Assembly (NCBI RefSeq): GCF_011758655.1
Contig: NZ_JAAMPA010000001.1
Span: forward strand, 2,046,001 to 2,110,000
Direction of reading: 5' to 3'
Source: Modestobacter marinus
GTDB taxonomy: Bacteria; Actinomycetota; Actinomycetes; Mycobacteriales; Geodermatophilaceae
DNA length: 64,000 nt
This document shows positions 1 to 10,613 of this stretch, one piece after another (the stretch's first letter is position 1; the number at the start of each line of letters is the position of its first letter). A program made the translations under genes and the position numbers. The notes below the pieces were generated by a model that was not told where the DNA came from, made no database searches, and saw nothing but the letters and a program-made list of their open reading frames with translations.

Positions 1-378
1 CCGGTGATGGTCGAGGACAAGAAGATCGCCTGGCCGGCGCAGCTGTCCTTGGGCGCCGACGGGATGGGCAACTCCCTGGACCACGTCCGGCACATCATGG
101 GCCAGTCGATGGAGGCCCTGATCCACCACTTCAAGCTGGTCACCGAAGGCTTCCGGGTGCCGGCCGGCCAGGTCTACGCGGCCATCGAGTCCCCGCGCGG
201 CGAGCTCGGCTACCACGTGGTCAGCGACGGCGGGACCCGGCCGTTCCGGGTGCACGTCCGCGACCCCAGCTTCGTCAACCTGCAGGCCACCGCGGCGATG
301 AGCGAGGGCGGCATGATCGCCGACGTCATCGCCGCGATCGCCTCCATCGACCCCGTGATGGGGGGAGTCGACAGATGA
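1..378 (+). CDS. nuoD: NADH-quinone oxidoreductase subunit D, C-terminal part
   Basis: Only the last 125 or so codons lie in the window; the reading frame is open from base 1. The conserved C-terminal signature of the 49-kDa/NuoD family is clear: an ESPRGELG motif, then an RDPSF motif and the terminal [13 protein letters not shown]. NuoD sits in the peripheral arm of complex I and helps form the quinone site. The TGA stop overlaps an ATG (ATGA at 375-378), but the next recognisable gene, nuoE, starts 77 bases further on, and a 27-codon micro-ORF fills the gap. Confidence 0.97.
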   Translation, partial: PVMVEDKKIAWPAQLSLGADGMGNSLDHVRHIMGQSMEALIHHFKLVTEGFRVPAGQVYAAIESPRGELGYHVVSDGGTRPFRVHVRDPSFVNLQATAAMSEGGMIADVIAAIASIDPVMGGVDR

Positions 379-458
379 GCGAGCTCGCGAGCTCATCCGG
401 AGAGCAGAGCAGTGCCGCGCGAGCGGCGTCGACGAGCGCCAGCGAGGTGACGACGTGA
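375..458 (+). other. 27-aa micro-ORF bridging nuoD and nuoE
   Basis: The ATG overlaps the nuoD stop as ATGA. The frame runs 27 codons (starting [13 protein letters not shown]) and its TGA overlaps the nuoE GTG start as GTGA, so it tiles the gap exactly. Composition is Ser/Ala-rich with no recognisable domain. Its first bases include an imperfect palindrome with GATGAGC/GCTCATC arms. It could be a translated coupling element, or a remnant of an older nuoE start lost by frameshift. Translation is not demonstrated. Confidence 0.35.
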
Positions 459-1459
459 GTGCGCTTCCCGGGTCGTACGAGGGAACGGCGGTCACCGGGC
501 TGGACTCCAGCCCGGTCGAGCCGGCCGCCCCGGACCTGCCGCCGCTGACCGAGCAGACCGAGGCCGAGGCGCGCGAGGTGATGGCCCGCTACCCGCAGCC
601 GCGCTCGGCGCTGCTGCCGATGCTGCACCTGGTCCAGTCGGTGCAGGGCTACGTCTCCCCGGAGGGCGTCGGCTTCTGCGCCCGGCTGCTCGGGCTGACC
701 AAGGCCGAGGTCGGCGCGGTCGCGACCTTCTACACGATGTACAAGCGGCACCCCACCGGCCGGCACCTGGTCAGCGTCTGCACCAACACGCTGTGCGCCG
801 TCCTCGGCGGGCAGCAGATCTACGACGCCGTCTCCGCCGACCTCGGCGTGGGCCACGACCAGACCGCCGCCGACGGCTCGGTCACCCTGGAGCACGCCGA
901 GTGCCTGGCCGCCTGCGACTACGCGCCGGTGGTCACCGTCGACTACGAGTTCTACGACCAGCAGGACGTCGAGTCCGCCCGGGCCCTGGTGGCCGCGCTG
1001 CGGGCGGGGGAGAAGCCGCCGCCCACCCGCGGGGCGCCGCTGACCGACTTCCGCGGCATCTCCCGCCAGCTGGCCGGCTTCTCCCAGCACGCCGACCCGG
1101 CGGCCGAGCGGGCGGCGGTCGACGCCCCGTCGGCCGGGGTGCCGACGCTGGTGGGGGTGCGGCTGGCCGCCGAGCGGGGCGAGTCCGCGCCGCCGATGCA
1201 GTCCCCGGAGCCGGAGTCCGCACCGGAGCCGGACGTCGAGCCCGCGGGCGGTGCCGGCGAGACGCCGTCCGAGCAGGCCGCCGACACCGCCGTCGCCTCC
1301 GCCGACACCCCGGCCGAGCGGGCCGGTGCCGCCCAGCACCACCCCGACTCCCCGGAGCCCGCCGGCCGCCAGCCGGCCGAGCGCGGCCGCGAGGGCACCG
1401 ACACCCCGCCCACCAGCTCCGGCGCCGGGCAGAACAGCTCGATCGAGCGGGAGGCCTGA
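455..1459 (+). CDS. nuoE: NADH-quinone oxidoreductase subunit E with long C-terminal tail
   Basis: This is the 24-kDa [2Fe-2S] subunit (cluster N1a) of the complex I NADH module. Residues about 35-185 hold the thioredoxin-like fold, with cluster ligands C109 and C114 (CTNTLC) and C150 and C154 (CLAAC). The core ends near residue 190. The other 140 or so residues are a low-complexity Pro/Glu/Ala-rich tail, so the 334-aa protein is about twice the length of compact homologues. The GTG start gives the conserved core, and its GTGA overlaps the stop of the upstream micro-ORF. nuoF follows after one base. Confidence 0.95.
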   Translation: MSALPGSYEGTAVTGLDSSPVEPAAPDLPPLTEQTEAEAREVMARYPQPRSALLPMLHLVQSVQGYVSPEGVGFCARLLGLTKAEVGAVATFYTMYKRHPTGRHLVSVCTNTLCAVLGGQQIYDAVSADLGVGHDQTAADGSVTLEHAECLAACDYAPVVTVDYEFYDQQDVESARALVAALRAGEKPPPTRGAPLTDFRGISRQLAGFSQHADPAAERAAVDAPSAGVPTLVGVRLAAERGESAPPMQSPEPESAPEPDVEPAGGAGETPSEQAADTAVASADTPAERAGAAQHHPDSPEPAGRQPAERGREGTDTPPTSSGAGQNSSIEREA

Positions 1460-1460
1460 G

Positions 1461-2786
1461 ATGCCCCTGACCCCTGTCCTCACCTCCCGGTTCGACGCGC
1501 CGCTCTCCTGGACCCTGGACACCTACGAGCGGCTGGACGGTTACCGCGCGCTCCGCTCGGCCCTGGAGATGGCGCCGGACGACGTCGTCGCGCTGGTCAA
1601 GGACTCCGGCCTGCGCGGCCGCGGCGGTGCCGGCTTCCCGACCGGGATGAAGTGGAGCTTCATCCCGCAGCCCAAGCCGGGGGAGACCCCGACCGGCCCG
1701 GCGGCGGCCCCGAAGTACCTGGTGGTCAACGCCGACGAGGGTGAGCCCGGCACCTGCAAGGACCTGCCGCTGATGATGGCCGACCCGCACTCCCTGCTGG
1801 AGGGGGTGATCATCACCGCCTACGCGATCCGCTCGAGCTTCGCCGTCATCTACGTCCGCGGTGAGGCGGTGCACGCCCACCGCCGGCTGGTGGCCGCCGT
1901 GCAGGAGGCCTACGCCGCCGGGTACCTCGGCAGCGACGTGCTCGGCTCCGGCTACGACCTCGAGCTGGTGGTGCACGCCGGCGCCGGGGCCTACATCTGC
2001 GGCGAGGAGACCGCGCTGCTGGACTCCCTGGAGGGCTACCGCGGGCAGCCCCGGCTCAAGCCGCCGTTCCCCGCCGTCGCCGGCCTCTACGGCTCGCCCA
2101 CGGTGATCAACAACGTGGAGACGCTGGCCAGCGTGCCCTACGTCGTCCGCGGCGGCGCGGACTGGTTCAAGACGATGGGCCCGGAGAAGTCGCCCGGCCC
2201 GAAGATCTACTCGCTGTCGGGCCGGGTGGTGCACCCCGGCCAGTACGAGGCCCCGATGGGGACGACGATGCGCGAGCTGCTGGCCATGGCCGGCGGTGTG
2301 CGGCCCGGCCACGAGCTGAAGTTCTGGACGCCGGGCGGCTCCTCGACGCCGTACTTCACCGCCGAGCACCTCGACGTCCCGCTGGACTTCGACTCGGTGG
2401 CCGCGGCCGGCTCGATGCTCGGCACCACCGCGCTGATGGTCTTCGACGAGACCGACTCGATCGTCGAGGCCACCCTGCGGTTCACCGAGTTCTACGCGCA
2501 CGAGAGCTGCGGCAAGTGCACCCCGTGCCGGGAGGGCACCTACTGGCTGGTCCAGATCCTGGAGCGGCTGGTGCACGGGCAGGGCCGGGCCGCCGACCTG
2601 GACCTGCTCACCGACACCTGCGACAACATCCTCGGCCGCTCGTTCTGCGCCCTCGGCGACGGCGCGACCAGCTGCATCGCCAGCTCGCTGAAGTACTTCA
2701 AGGACGACTACGTGGCCCTGCTGCCGGCCGAGGAGCAGGCCCGCCTCGGCCGGTCGCTGCGGCTCGAGCCCGTGGGAGCAGCCTGA
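1461..2786 (+). CDS. nuoF: NADH-quinone oxidoreductase subunit F
   Basis: This is the 51-kDa subunit that binds NADH and FMN and carries [4Fe-4S] cluster N3. The nucleotide-binding motif [10 protein letters not shown] is at residues 53-62 and the FMN-region motif [12 protein letters not shown] at 90-101. N3 ligands are C350, C353 and C356 (CGKCTPC) plus C396. At 441 aa it is full length. The ATG lies one base after the nuoE stop, and the TGA overlaps the nuoG ATG (TGATG), consistent with coupled synthesis of the E-F-G module. Confidence 0.97.
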   Translation: MPLTPVLTSRFDAPLSWTLDTYERLDGYRALRSALEMAPDDVVALVKDSGLRGRGGAGFPTGMKWSFIPQPKPGETPTGPAAAPKYLVVNADEGEPGTCKDLPLMMADPHSLLEGVIITAYAIRSSFAVIYVRGEAVHAHRRLVAAVQEAYAAGYLGSDVLGSGYDLELVVHAGAGAYICGEETALLDSLEGYRGQPRLKPPFPAVAGLYGSPTVINNVETLASVPYVVRGGADWFKTMGPEKSPGPKIYSLSGRVVHPGQYEAPMGTTMRELLAMAGGVRPGHELKFWTPGGSSTPYFTAEHLDVPLDFDSVAAAGSMLGTTALMVFDETDSIVEATLRFTEFYAHESCGKCTPCREGTYWLVQILERLVHGQGRAADLDLLTDTCDNILGRSFCALGDGATSCIASSLKYFKDDYVALLPAEEQARLGRSLRLEPVGAA

Positions 2787-5308
2787 TGACCCTCACCCCG
2801 GCCACCCCCGAGCCCGCGGCGGCGCTGCCGCCCGGCGCACCCGGCCCGCACACCCCGCCCGACGCCGTGCACTGCACGATCGACGGCTTTCCGGTCGCGG
2901 TGCCCAAGGGCACGCTGATCATCCGCGCGGCCGAGCAGATCGGCGTGCAGATCCCGCGGTTCTGCGACCACCCGCTGCTGGACCCGATCGGCGCCTGCCG
3001 GCAGTGCCTGGTGGAGGTGGAGGGGCAGCGCAAGCCGGTCGCCTCCTGCACCACCCCGGTGGCCCCGGACATGGTCGTGCAGACCCAGCTGAGCAGCCCG
3101 GTCGCGGACAAGGCCCAGCAGGGGACGATGGAGCTGCTGCTGGTCAACCACCCGCTGGACTGCCCGGTCTGCGACAAGGGCGGGGAGTGCCCGCTGCAGA
3201 ACCAGGCGATGAGCAACGGGCGTACCGAGTCCCGGTTCACCGACGCGAAGCGCACCTACCCCAAGCCGCTGCCGATCAGCTCGCAGGTGCTGCTGGACCG
3301 CGAGCGCTGCGTGCTCTGCGCCCGGTGCACCCGGTTCAGCCAGCAGGTCGCCGGTGACCCGTTCATCGAGCTGTTCGAGCGCGGGGCGCTGGAGCAGGTG
3401 GCGATCTACGAGGACGAGCCGTTCGAGTCCTACTTCTCCGGCAACACCACCCAGATCTGCCCGGTCGGCGCGCTGACCAGCGCCACGTACCGGTTCCGCG
3501 CCCGCCCGTTCGACCTGCGCAGCGAGCCCAGCGTCTGCGAGCACTGCGCCAGCGGCTGCGCCCAGCGCACCGACTACCGGCGCGGCACGGTCACCCGCCG
3601 GCTGGCCGGCGAGGACCCGGCGGTCAACCAGGAGTGGAACTGCGACAAGGGCCGCTACGCCTTCCGCTACGCCGCCAGCAACGAGCGGCTGATGACGCCG
3701 CTGGTGCGGGGGGCGGACGGCGAGCTCCAGCCCGCGTCCTGGCCGGAGGCGTGGGCCGCCGCGGCCGAGGGGCTGCGTGCCGCGCACGCGGCCGGCGGGG
3801 TCGGGGTGCTCCCCGGTGGCCGGCTGACCGTCGAGGACGCCTACGCCTACGCCGCCTTCGCCCGCGTCGCGCTGGGCACCAACGACGTCGACGCCCGGGC
3901 CCGCGCGCACTCCGCCGAGGAGCTGGACTTCCTGGCCACGCACGTCGCCGGCACCGCGCCCGGGGCCGGCGGGCTCAGCTACGACGACCTGACCGCCGCC
4001 CCGGCGGTGCTGCTGGTCGGCTTCGAGCCCGAGGAGGAGTCGCCGATCGTCTTCCTGCGGCTGCGCCGGGCGGTCCGGACGGCGGGCCAGCAGGTCTTCG
4101 ACGTCGCCCCGTTCACCACCCGGGCCGCGGAGAAGCTGCAGGCCACCGTGCTGACCACCGTCCCGGGGCAGGAGGCCCGGCTGCTGCACGACCTGGCCGC
4201 CAACCCGGTGGACGGCGTGCTGGCCGAGGCCGCCGTGGCGCTGTTCCGCCCGGGCGCGGTCATCCTGGCCGGCGAGCGGCTGGCCGAGGTGCCGGGCGGC
4301 TTCACCGCGGTCAGCGCCCTCGCCGCCGAGACCGGCGCCCGGATCGGCTGGGTGCCGCGCCGGGCGGGGGAGCGGGGTGCGGTCGAGGCCGGCGCTCTGC
4401 CGACGCTGCTCCCCGGCGGCCGCACCGTCGCCAGCGCGGCCGACCGGGCCGCCGTCGCCCAGCGGTGGGGGGCCGACGTCCCGTCGACCCCGGGCCGCGA
4501 CCTCACCGGCATCCTCACCGCCGCGCGGGACGGCGCCTTGGCCGGCCTGCTCGTCGGCGGCGTGGACCCCGCGGACCTGCCCGACCCGCTGCTGGCCGAG
4601 CGGGCGCTGCAGGCGGCCCGGTTCGTGGTCAGCCTGGAGCTGTTCCCGACCGCGGTCACCGCGCACGCCGACGTCGTCCTGCCGGTCGCCGCCGCCCCGG
4701 AGAAGGCCGGCAGCTACCTGGACTGGGAGGGGCGGGTCCGCCCGTTCGACGCCACCCTGCACGGCAGCGGCCAGCTGACCGACGGCCGGGCGCTCCAGGG
4801 CCTGGCCGAGCACCTGGGCGTCGACCTGCGGGTCGGGTCGGTGAGCGAGGTCCGCGCCCAGCTGATCGCCCTCGGCGGCGCGGCCCAGGCACCCGACGCG
4901 ACCGGCGGCGGCGTCGCGCCGGCGCCGCTGCCGGAGCTGGCCGAAGACGAGGCGGTGCTCGCCTCCTGGCGGCAGCTGGTCGACGTCGGCACGCTGCAGC
5001 GGGAGGAGCCGGCGCTGGCCGGCACCGCCCGGCCGCCGGTCGCCCGGCTGGGCAAGGACGCCGCCCGCCGGCTCGGCCTGGCCGACGGCGACCCGCTCAC
5101 CGTCACCGGCCCGGCCGGGGCGGTCACCCTGCCGGTGCGGCTGGTCGAGATGCCCGACGGCGTGGTCTGGCTGCCGATGCGCTCCCCGGGCAGCGAGGTC
5201 CGCGCCCAGCTCGGCACCGGCCCCGGCTCCGTCGTCCGGCTCGCCGGGCCGCCGCCCACCCCGGCCGGCGCGACCTCCCTCTCCAGCCTGCGGGAGGCCC
5301 AGGAGTGA
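2786..5308 (+). CDS. nuoG: NADH-quinone oxidoreductase subunit G
   Basis: This large Fe-S subunit wires electrons from NuoF towards NuoI. The N-terminal ferredoxin domain has C60, C71, C74 and C88 for the 2Fe-2S cluster. A HxxxCxxCxxxxxC motif ([14 protein letters not shown]) and CVLCARC plus CPVGAL follow. A further CEHCASGC motif with a fourth Cys exactly 27 residues on (C-x2-C-x3-C-x27-C) matches the extra N7-type cluster found in only some bacterial NuoG. The C-terminal half is a molybdopterin-oxidoreductase-like fold. Length is 840 aa. The GTG start of nuoH overlaps the stop (GTGA). Confidence 0.96.
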   Translation: MTLTPATPEPAAALPPGAPGPHTPPDAVHCTIDGFPVAVPKGTLIIRAAEQIGVQIPRFCDHPLLDPIGACRQCLVEVEGQRKPVASCTTPVAPDMVVQTQLSSPVADKAQQGTMELLLVNHPLDCPVCDKGGECPLQNQAMSNGRTESRFTDAKRTYPKPLPISSQVLLDRERCVLCARCTRFSQQVAGDPFIELFERGALEQVAIYEDEPFESYFSGNTTQICPVGALTSATYRFRARPFDLRSEPSVCEHCASGCAQRTDYRRGTVTRRLAGEDPAVNQEWNCDKGRYAFRYAASNERLMTPLVRGADGELQPASWPEAWAAAAEGLRAAHAAGGVGVLPGGRLTVEDAYAYAAFARVALGTNDVDARARAHSAEELDFLATHVAGTAPGAGGLSYDDLTAAPAVLLVGFEPEEESPIVFLRLRRAVRTAGQQVFDVAPFTTRAAEKLQATVLTTVPGQEARLLHDLAANPVDGVLAEAAVALFRPGAVILAGERLAEVPGGFTAVSALAAETGARIGWVPRRAGERGAVEAGALPTLLPGGRTVASAADRAAVAQRWGADVPSTPGRDLTGILTAARDGALAGLLVGGVDPADLPDPLLAERALQAARFVVSLELFPTAVTAHADVVLPVAAAPEKAGSYLDWEGRVRPFDATLHGSGQLTDGRALQGLAEHLGVDLRVGSVSEVRAQLIALGGAAQAPDATGGGVAPAPLPELAEDEAVLASWRQLVDVGTLQREEPALAGTARPPVARLGKDAARRLGLADGDPLTVTGPAGAVTLPVRLVEMPDGVVWLPMRSPGSEVRAQLGTGPGSVVRLAGPPPTPAGATSLSSLREAQE

Positions 5309-6744
5309 CCGTCTTCGCCGCCGCCGACCAGCCGACGCTGGAGGACTTCGGGAACGACGTCTGGTGGATCGTGCTCATCAAGATCGTCGGCATCTTCGGG
5401 GTGCTGGTGCTGATGACGCTGTTCGCCATCGTCTTCGAGCGCAAGGTCGTCGCCCGGATGCAGCAGCGGATCGGCCCCAACCGGGTCGGGCCGCGGGGCT
5501 ACCTGCAGAGCCTCGCCGACGGCCTGAAGCTGGCGTTCAAGGAGGACATCATGCCGGCGCTGGCCGACAAGCCGGTGTACTTCCTGGCGCCGGTCATCGC
5601 CACCATCCCGGCCTTCCTGGCCTTCTCGGTCATCCCGCTGGGGCCGACGGTCAGCATCTTCGGCGAGCGCACGCCGCTGCAGCTCATCGACTCCCCGATC
5701 GGGGTGCTCATCGTGCTGGCCTGCTCGGCGATGGGCGTCTACGGCATCGTGCTCGGTGGCTGGGCCTCCGGGTCGACGTACCCGCTGCTCGGCTCGCTGC
5801 GCAGTGCGGCGCAGATGATCAGCTACGAGATCGCGATGGGCCTGTCGATCGTCGCGGTGTTCCTCTACGCCGGCTCGATGTCGACCTCGGAGATCGTGGC
5901 CGCCCAGGCCGACGGCACCGAGCTCTCCTTCTTCGGCCTGGAGTTCACCGGCCCCAGCTGGTTCGCCGTCCTGCTGCCGGTCTCCTTCGTCATCTACGTC
6001 ATCGCCGTGGTGGGCGAGACCAACCGGGCGCCCTTCGACCTCCCCGAGGCCGAGAGCGAGCTGGTCGGCGGGTTCCACACCGAGTACTCGTCGCTGAAGT
6101 TCGCCCTGTTCTTCCTGGCCGAGTACATCAACATCGTCACCGTCTCCGCGCTGGCCGCGACGCTGTTCCTCGGCGGCTGGCGGGCGCCCTGGCCGATCTC
6201 GATCTGGGACGGCGCCAACACCGGCTGGTGGCCGCTGCTGTGGTTCTTCGCCAAGGTCGTCGTCGCGCTGTTCGTCTTCGTCTGGCTCCGCGGCACCCTG
6301 CCCCGGCTCCGCTACGACCAGTTCATGAGGTTCGGCTGGAAGGTGCTGGTCCCGGTCGGGCTGGTCTGGATCCTCGTCGTCGCGACGCTGCGCGCCGTCG
6401 CCCGCGAGTCGGACCTGGACGCCGGTCAGGTCGCCGTCTTCGTCGGGGTGCCGATCGCACTGGTGCTGCTGGGCGGCCTGCTCCTGGCCTCCCGGATGCG
6501 CAACCGGGACACCCGGGTCGCCGCCCGTGAGGCCGCTGCCGGCGGTCCGGCGCCGGCCGAGCCGCAGGTGCTGGACCCCCGGGGCCGGGACCGGGCGCCC
6601 GGCGGGTTCCCGGTGCCCCCGATGGACCTGGTCGTCCCGCCCTCGCCGCGGCTGCGCCGTCGCGAGTCCGTCGGCGCCGGGACCGTGGTCGGCACCGGCC
6701 GGCGCACCAGCTCGACCACGCCCGAGGAGGACGACGATGTCTGA
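5305..6744 (+). CDS. nuoH: NADH-quinone oxidoreductase subunit H
   Basis: This membrane subunit joins the two arms of complex I and forms much of the quinone tunnel. It has about eight membrane helices. Characteristic loops are [20 protein letters not shown] near residue 50 and [18 protein letters not shown] in the middle. After the last helix there is a cytoplasmic Arg/Pro-rich tail of about 80 residues, so the 479-aa protein is longer than the usual 320-420 aa. The GTG start overlaps the nuoG stop and the 3' end overlaps nuoI by 8 bases. Confidence 0.95.
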   Translation: MTVFAAADQPTLEDFGNDVWWIVLIKIVGIFGVLVLMTLFAIVFERKVVARMQQRIGPNRVGPRGYLQSLADGLKLAFKEDIMPALADKPVYFLAPVIATIPAFLAFSVIPLGPTVSIFGERTPLQLIDSPIGVLIVLACSAMGVYGIVLGGWASGSTYPLLGSLRSAAQMISYEIAMGLSIVAVFLYAGSMSTSEIVAAQADGTELSFFGLEFTGPSWFAVLLPVSFVIYVIAVVGETNRAPFDLPEAESELVGGFHTEYSSLKFALFFLAEYINIVTVSALAATLFLGGWRAPWPISIWDGANTGWWPLLWFFAKVVVALFVFVWLRGTLPRLRYDQFMRFGWKVLVPVGLVWILVVATLRAVARESDLDAGQVAVFVGVPIALVLLGGLLLASRMRNRDTRVAAREAAAGGPAPAEPQVLDPRGRDRAPGGFPVPPMDLVVPPSPRLRRRESVGAGTVVGTGRRTSSTTPEEDDDV

Positions 6745-7408
6745 GCCCACCCCGCCGCCCGTCACGTCAGGTGCCTCCGCCGGGGCCGGCCCGGCCCGGC
6801 GGGAGAGCAGTGCGGTCGCCCGGCAGTCCTCGACGGCGCCGGCCACCACGGCCCCCGGCAAGCGGTCCAGCTGGCTGCCCGGGCCCGCCCAGGGGTTCGG
6901 GGTCACCTTCGCCACGATGTTCAAGAAGGTGACGACGGAGGAGTACCCCGAGGTCCCCAAGCAGACCAAGCCCCGCTACCACGGTCGGCACGTGCTCAAC
7001 CGGCACCCCGACGGCCTGGAGAAGTGCGTCGGCTGCGAGCTCTGCGCCTGGGCCTGCCCGGCCGACGCCATCTACGTCGAGGGCGGGGACAACACCGAGG
7101 ACGCCCGCTTCTCCCCGGGTGAGCGCTACGGCGCCGTCTACCAGATCAACTACCTGCGCTGCATCTTCTGCGGGTTGTGCATCGAGGCCTGCCCGACCCG
7201 GTCGCTGACGATGAGCAACGACTTCGAGCTCGCCGACGACGACCGCCAGGCGCTGATCTACACCAAGGAGCAGCTGATGGCCCCGCTGCTGCCCGGGATG
7301 GAGCAGCCGCCGCACCCGATGCGGCTGGGCGAGAACGAGCAGGACTACTACGTGCGGGCCCCGCAGCCCGGGTCCGCCGCCGAGCCGGTGGTCGGGGAGC
7401 GGGCATGA
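6737..7408 (+). CDS. nuoI: NADH-quinone oxidoreductase subunit I
   Basis: This is the 23-kDa subunit with clusters N6a and N6b, the last relay before N2. Two 8Fe-type ferredoxin motifs are present: C97-C100-C103-C107 ([12 protein letters not shown]) and C142-C145-C148-C152 ([12 protein letters not shown]). About 50 N-terminal residues rich in Ala, Thr, Pro and Ser precede the conserved part and look disordered. The ATG at 6737 lies inside the 3' end of nuoH, and the stop overlaps the nuoJ ATG. Confidence 0.95.
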   Translation: MSEPTPPPVTSGASAGAGPARRESSAVARQSSTAPATTAPGKRSSWLPGPAQGFGVTFATMFKKVTTEEYPEVPKQTKPRYHGRHVLNRHPDGLEKCVGCELCAWACPADAIYVEGGDNTEDARFSPGERYGAVYQINYLRCIFCGLCIEACPTRSLTMSNDFELADDDRQALIYTKEQLMAPLLPGMEQPPHPMRLGENEQDYYVRAPQPGSAAEPVVGERA

Positions 7409-8337
7409 CCGTGCTCGCCCCGACCGTCCTGGCGGCAGCGGCCGACACCGGGGTGGTCATCGGCACCGGGGAGACCATCGTCTTCTGGGTGCTCGCCCCG
7501 GTGGCCCTGGCCGGCGCGCTGGGGATGGTGCTGTCCCGCAACGCCGTTCACTCCGCGCTCTGGCTGGTCGCCACCATGCTGAGCCTGGGCGTCTTCTACG
7601 TCGTCCAGGAGGCGCCGTTCCTGGGCGCGGCGCAGATCATCGTCTACACCGGCGCGATCATGATCCTGTTCCTCTTCGTGCTCATGCTGGTCGGCCGGGA
7701 GACGTCGGACTCGGTCGTCGAGACGCTGCGCGGGCAGCGGGTGGCGGCGATCGTGCTGGGGATCGGCTTCGCCGGGCTGGTCGGCGCCGGCATCGCGCGG
7801 GCCACCGAGGACCTGCCGGTCGCCGGGCTCACCGCGGTGCAGGGCACCGCGGGCGGGCCGGCCGCCGGCAACGTCGAGGCGATCGCCGCCGTGCTCTACG
7901 GCCGCTTCGTGCTGGCCTTCGAGGTCACCGGCGCCCTGCTCATCGTGGCCGCCGTCGGCGCGCTGCTGCTCACCCACACCGAACGGGAGCCCGGCACCCA
8001 GCGCAGCCAGAAGGAGCGCTCCCAGGCCAGGTTCCTCACCGACCGGCCGCAGACGCTGCCCGGCCCCGGCGTCTACGCGCGGGCCAACTCCATCGCCGCG
8101 CCCGGCCGGCTGCCCGACGGCGGCCTGGCGCCGAGCAGCTTCGCCACCGGCGTCGAGCCCGTCCGGGTCGACGAGCTGCCGCGCACCGGCAGCGTCGGCG
8201 CCGAGCGGGAGGGGCTGCCGCACGCCGGGGGCACCGACGCCGCCCTCGGCACGATCGGCGGCGGCACCACCGGCCCGGTCCCCGGCAGCGGCACCACCGG
8301 CCCGGTCCCCGGCAGCGGCCAGGAGGCGCCCCGATGA
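7405..8337 (+). CDS. nuoJ: NADH-quinone oxidoreductase subunit J with extended tail
   Basis: This small membrane subunit of complex I has five predicted helices in about the first 195 residues, including the conserved segment with [19 protein letters not shown]. The family core is about 170-200 aa. Here a hydrophilic tail of some 110 residues follows, ending in a duplicated GTTGPVPGS unit (residues 287-304). ATGA overlaps couple it to nuoI upstream and nuoK downstream. Confidence 0.94.
   Translation: MTVLAPTVLAAAADTGVVIGTGETIVFWVLAPVALAGALGMVLSRNAVHSALWLVATMLSLGVFYVVQEAPFLGAAQIIVYTGAIMILFLFVLMLVGRETSDSVVETLRGQRVAAIVLGIGFAGLVGAGIARATEDLPVAGLTAVQGTAGGPAAGNVEAIAAVLYGRFVLAFEVTGALLIVAAVGALLLTHTEREPGTQRSQKERSQARFLTDRPQTLPGPGVYARANSIAAPGRLPDGGLAPSSFATGVEPVRVDELPRTGSVGAEREGLPHAGGTDAALGTIGGGTTGPVPGSGTTGPVPGSGQEAPR
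8263..8316 (+). repeat. Perfect 27-bp tandem duplication in nuoJ
   Basis: Two identical 27-base units (8263-8289 and 8290-8316), each beginning GGCACCACCGGCCCG, encode GTTGPVPGS twice in the NuoJ tail. Perfect identity at third positions suggests a recent duplication. Confidence 0.9.
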
Positions 8338-8633
8338 CGATCACCAACTACCTGGTGCTGGCGGCGATCCTGTTCACCATCGGCGCCGTGGGCGTCCTGG
8401 TGCGGCGCAACGCCATCGTGGTGTTCATGTGCATCGAGCTGATGCTCAACTCGGTGAACCTGACCCTGATCACCTTCGCCCGGAGCACCGGGACGGTCGA
8501 GGGCCAGGTCATCGCCTTGTTCGTGATGGTCGTCGCCGCCGCGGAGGTGGTCGTCGGCCTGGCCATCATCATGTCGATCTACCGCACCCGCCGCTCGGCC
8601 TCGGTCGACGACGTCAACCTGCTGAAGTACTGA
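8334..8633 (+). CDS. nuoK: NADH-quinone oxidoreductase subunit K
   Basis: At 99 aa this is the normal size for NuoK (ND4L), with three membrane helices. The membrane glutamates implicated in proton transfer lie in the [11 protein letters not shown] segment of the second helix and in [11 protein letters not shown] of the third. The start overlaps the nuoJ stop (ATGA) and nuoL begins 19 bases downstream. Confidence 0.96.
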   Translation: MTITNYLVLAAILFTIGAVGVLVRRNAIVVFMCIELMLNSVNLTLITFARSTGTVEGQVIALFVMVVAAAEVVVGLAIIMSIYRTRRSASVDDVNLLKY

Positions 8634-8652
8634 GCGGAACGGGAGCCCAGGG

Positions 8653-10569
8653 GTGAACGAGGTCGTGCCTGCGTCGGTCCCGGTCGACGGGCTGTTGTCC
8701 GTCACGTGGCTGGTGATCGTGCTGCCGCTGGCCGGTGCGGCGCTGTTGCTGCTCGGCGGGCGGCGCACCGACCGCTGGGGGCACCTGCTGGCCACCGGCA
8801 CCGTGGTCGCGTCCTTCGCCCTCGCCGTGGGCTGCACCCTCGCGCTGGTCGACCGGGCCGGCCGCACGGTGAGCCTGGACCTGTTCACCTTCATCGACAC
8901 CGGCAGCCTCGACGTCACCGCCGGGCTGCTGTTCGACCCGCTGTCGGCGGTCTTCGTCCTGCTGATCACCGGGGTCGGTGCGCTGATCCACGTCTACTCG
9001 ATCGGCTACATGGCGCACGACCCCGGCCGCCGCCGGTTCTTCGCCTACCTCAACCTCTTCGTCGCGGCGATGCTGCTGCTGGTCCTGGGCAACAGCTACG
9101 TGGCCCTCTACGTCGGCTGGGAGGGCGTCGGCCTGGCGTCCTACCTGCTGATCGCGTTCTGGTACACCCGCCCGGCGGCCGCCACGGCGGCCAAGAAGGC
9201 CTTCCTGATGAACCGGGTCGGGGACGTCGGCCTCGCGCTGGCGATCTTCGTGATGTTCGCCCAGCTCGGGACGACGTCCTACGCCGGCGTCTTCGGCTCG
9301 GTGGGGCTGCTCGCCGGCGGAACCGTCACCGCGATCGGGCTGCTCCTGCTGCTCGGTGCCTGCGGCAAGTCCGGCCAGTTCCCGCTGCAGGCCTGGCTGC
9401 CCGACGCGATGGAGGGCCCGACACCGGTCTCGGCGCTGATCCACGCGGCCACGATGGTGACCGCCGGGGTCTACCTGATCGCCCGGAGCGCCCCGGTCTA
9501 CGACGCCACGCCCACCGCCCGCACCGTCGTCCTGGCCGTCGGCGCGGTCACCCTGCTGATCGGCGCCATCGCCGGCTGCGCCCACGACGACATCAAGAAG
9601 GTGCTGGCCTACTCCACGGTCAGCCAGATCGGCTACATGTTCCTGGCCGTGGGGCTCGGCCCGGTCGGCTACGCGGCCGCCATCGCCCACCTGCTGGCCC
9701 ACGGCTTCTTCAAGGCCGGGCTCTTCCTCGGCGCCGGCTCGGTCATGCACGCGATGGACGACTCCGTCGACATGCGCCGCTTCGGCGGCCTGGCCCGGAA
9801 GCTGCCCGTCACCTTCGTCACCTTCGGGCTGGGGTACCTGGCGCTGATCGGCTTCCCGTTCCTGTCCGGCTGGTGGACCAAGGACGCGATCATCGAGGCG
9901 GCGCTGGACCGCGGCGGCGTCTCCGGATGGGTGCTCGGCGGGGTCGCCGTCCTCGGCGCCGGGCTCACCGCCTTCTACATGACCCGGCTGATGCTGATGA
10001 CCTTCTTCGGCCGGCCGCGCTGGGAGGACGGCGTGCACCCGCACGAGGCCCCGGCGGTGATGACGGCGCCGATGGTGCTGCTCGCCGTCGGGTCGGTCGC
10101 CGCGGGCGCCCTGCTGGTGGCGGTCTTCCCGCTCAGCGGCTGGCTGGAGCCGGTCTTCGGGGAGCCGGAGGAGGCCGCGCACCTGGTGTCGCCGCTGGTG
10201 GTCAGCATCGTCGTCACCGTGGTCGTCGCCCTCGGGGCGCTCACCGCCTGGCTGTACGTCGGCCGCCGCGAGGTGCCGACGACGGCGCCGGCCCGCGTCT
10301 CGCCGGTGGTCGCCGCCGCCCGCCGCGGGCTCTACGCAGACACCGTCAACGAGTCGCTGGTCATGCGCCCCGGGATCTACCTGACCCGCGCCCTGGTCTG
10401 GCTGGACGCCCGCGGGGTGGACGGCGCGGTCAACGGCACGGCCGCGGCCCTGGGCGGGAGCTCGGCGCGGCTGGGCCGGGTGCAGACCGGGTTCGTCCGC
10501 AGCTACGCCCTCGGCATGCTCGGCGGCGCGGTGCTGATCGCCGGCGCGCTGTTCGCGGTGACGGCATGA
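8653..10569 (+). CDS. nuoL: NADH-quinone oxidoreductase subunit L
   Basis: This is the distal antiporter-like proton channel (ND5 type), 638 aa. The conserved [17 protein letters not shown] and [15 protein letters not shown] segments and the lysines and histidines of the half-channels (for example [20 protein letters not shown]) are present. The C-terminal region is consistent with the lateral helix that anchors the distal subunits. The GTG start is preceded by GGGAGCCCAGG. An ATG overlaps the stop as ATGA, opening a 15-codon micro-ORF before nuoM. Confidence 0.96.
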   Translation: MNEVVPASVPVDGLLSVTWLVIVLPLAGAALLLLGGRRTDRWGHLLATGTVVASFALAVGCTLALVDRAGRTVSLDLFTFIDTGSLDVTAGLLFDPLSAVFVLLITGVGALIHVYSIGYMAHDPGRRRFFAYLNLFVAAMLLLVLGNSYVALYVGWEGVGLASYLLIAFWYTRPAAATAAKKAFLMNRVGDVGLALAIFVMFAQLGTTSYAGVFGSVGLLAGGTVTAIGLLLLLGACGKSGQFPLQAWLPDAMEGPTPVSALIHAATMVTAGVYLIARSAPVYDATPTARTVVLAVGAVTLLIGAIAGCAHDDIKKVLAYSTVSQIGYMFLAVGLGPVGYAAAIAHLLAHGFFKAGLFLGAGSVMHAMDDSVDMRRFGGLARKLPVTFVTFGLGYLALIGFPFLSGWWTKDAIIEAALDRGGVSGWVLGGVAVLGAGLTAFYMTRLMLMTFFGRPRWEDGVHPHEAPAVMTAPMVLLAVGSVAAGALLVAVFPLSGWLEPVFGEPEEAAHLVSPLVVSIVVTVVVALGALTAWLYVGRREVPTTAPARVSPVVAAARRGLYADTVNESLVMRPGIYLTRALVWLDARGVDGAVNGTAAALGGSSARLGRVQTGFVRSYALGMLGGAVLIAGALFAVTA

Positions 10570-10613
10570 CCACCCCTGACAGCCCCACCCGCGGAGAGGC
10601 GGCCCGGCCGTGA
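10566..10613 (+). other. 15-aa micro-ORF bridging nuoL and nuoM
   Basis: The ATG overlaps the nuoL stop (ATGA) and the TGA overlaps the nuoM GTG start (GTGA), so the 15-codon frame ([15 protein letters not shown]) fills the gap exactly. A purine-rich GGAGAGG within it could serve as the nuoM ribosome-binding site. The architecture is the same as at the nuoD-nuoE junction. Whether it is translated cannot be decided from sequence alone. Confidence 0.35.
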
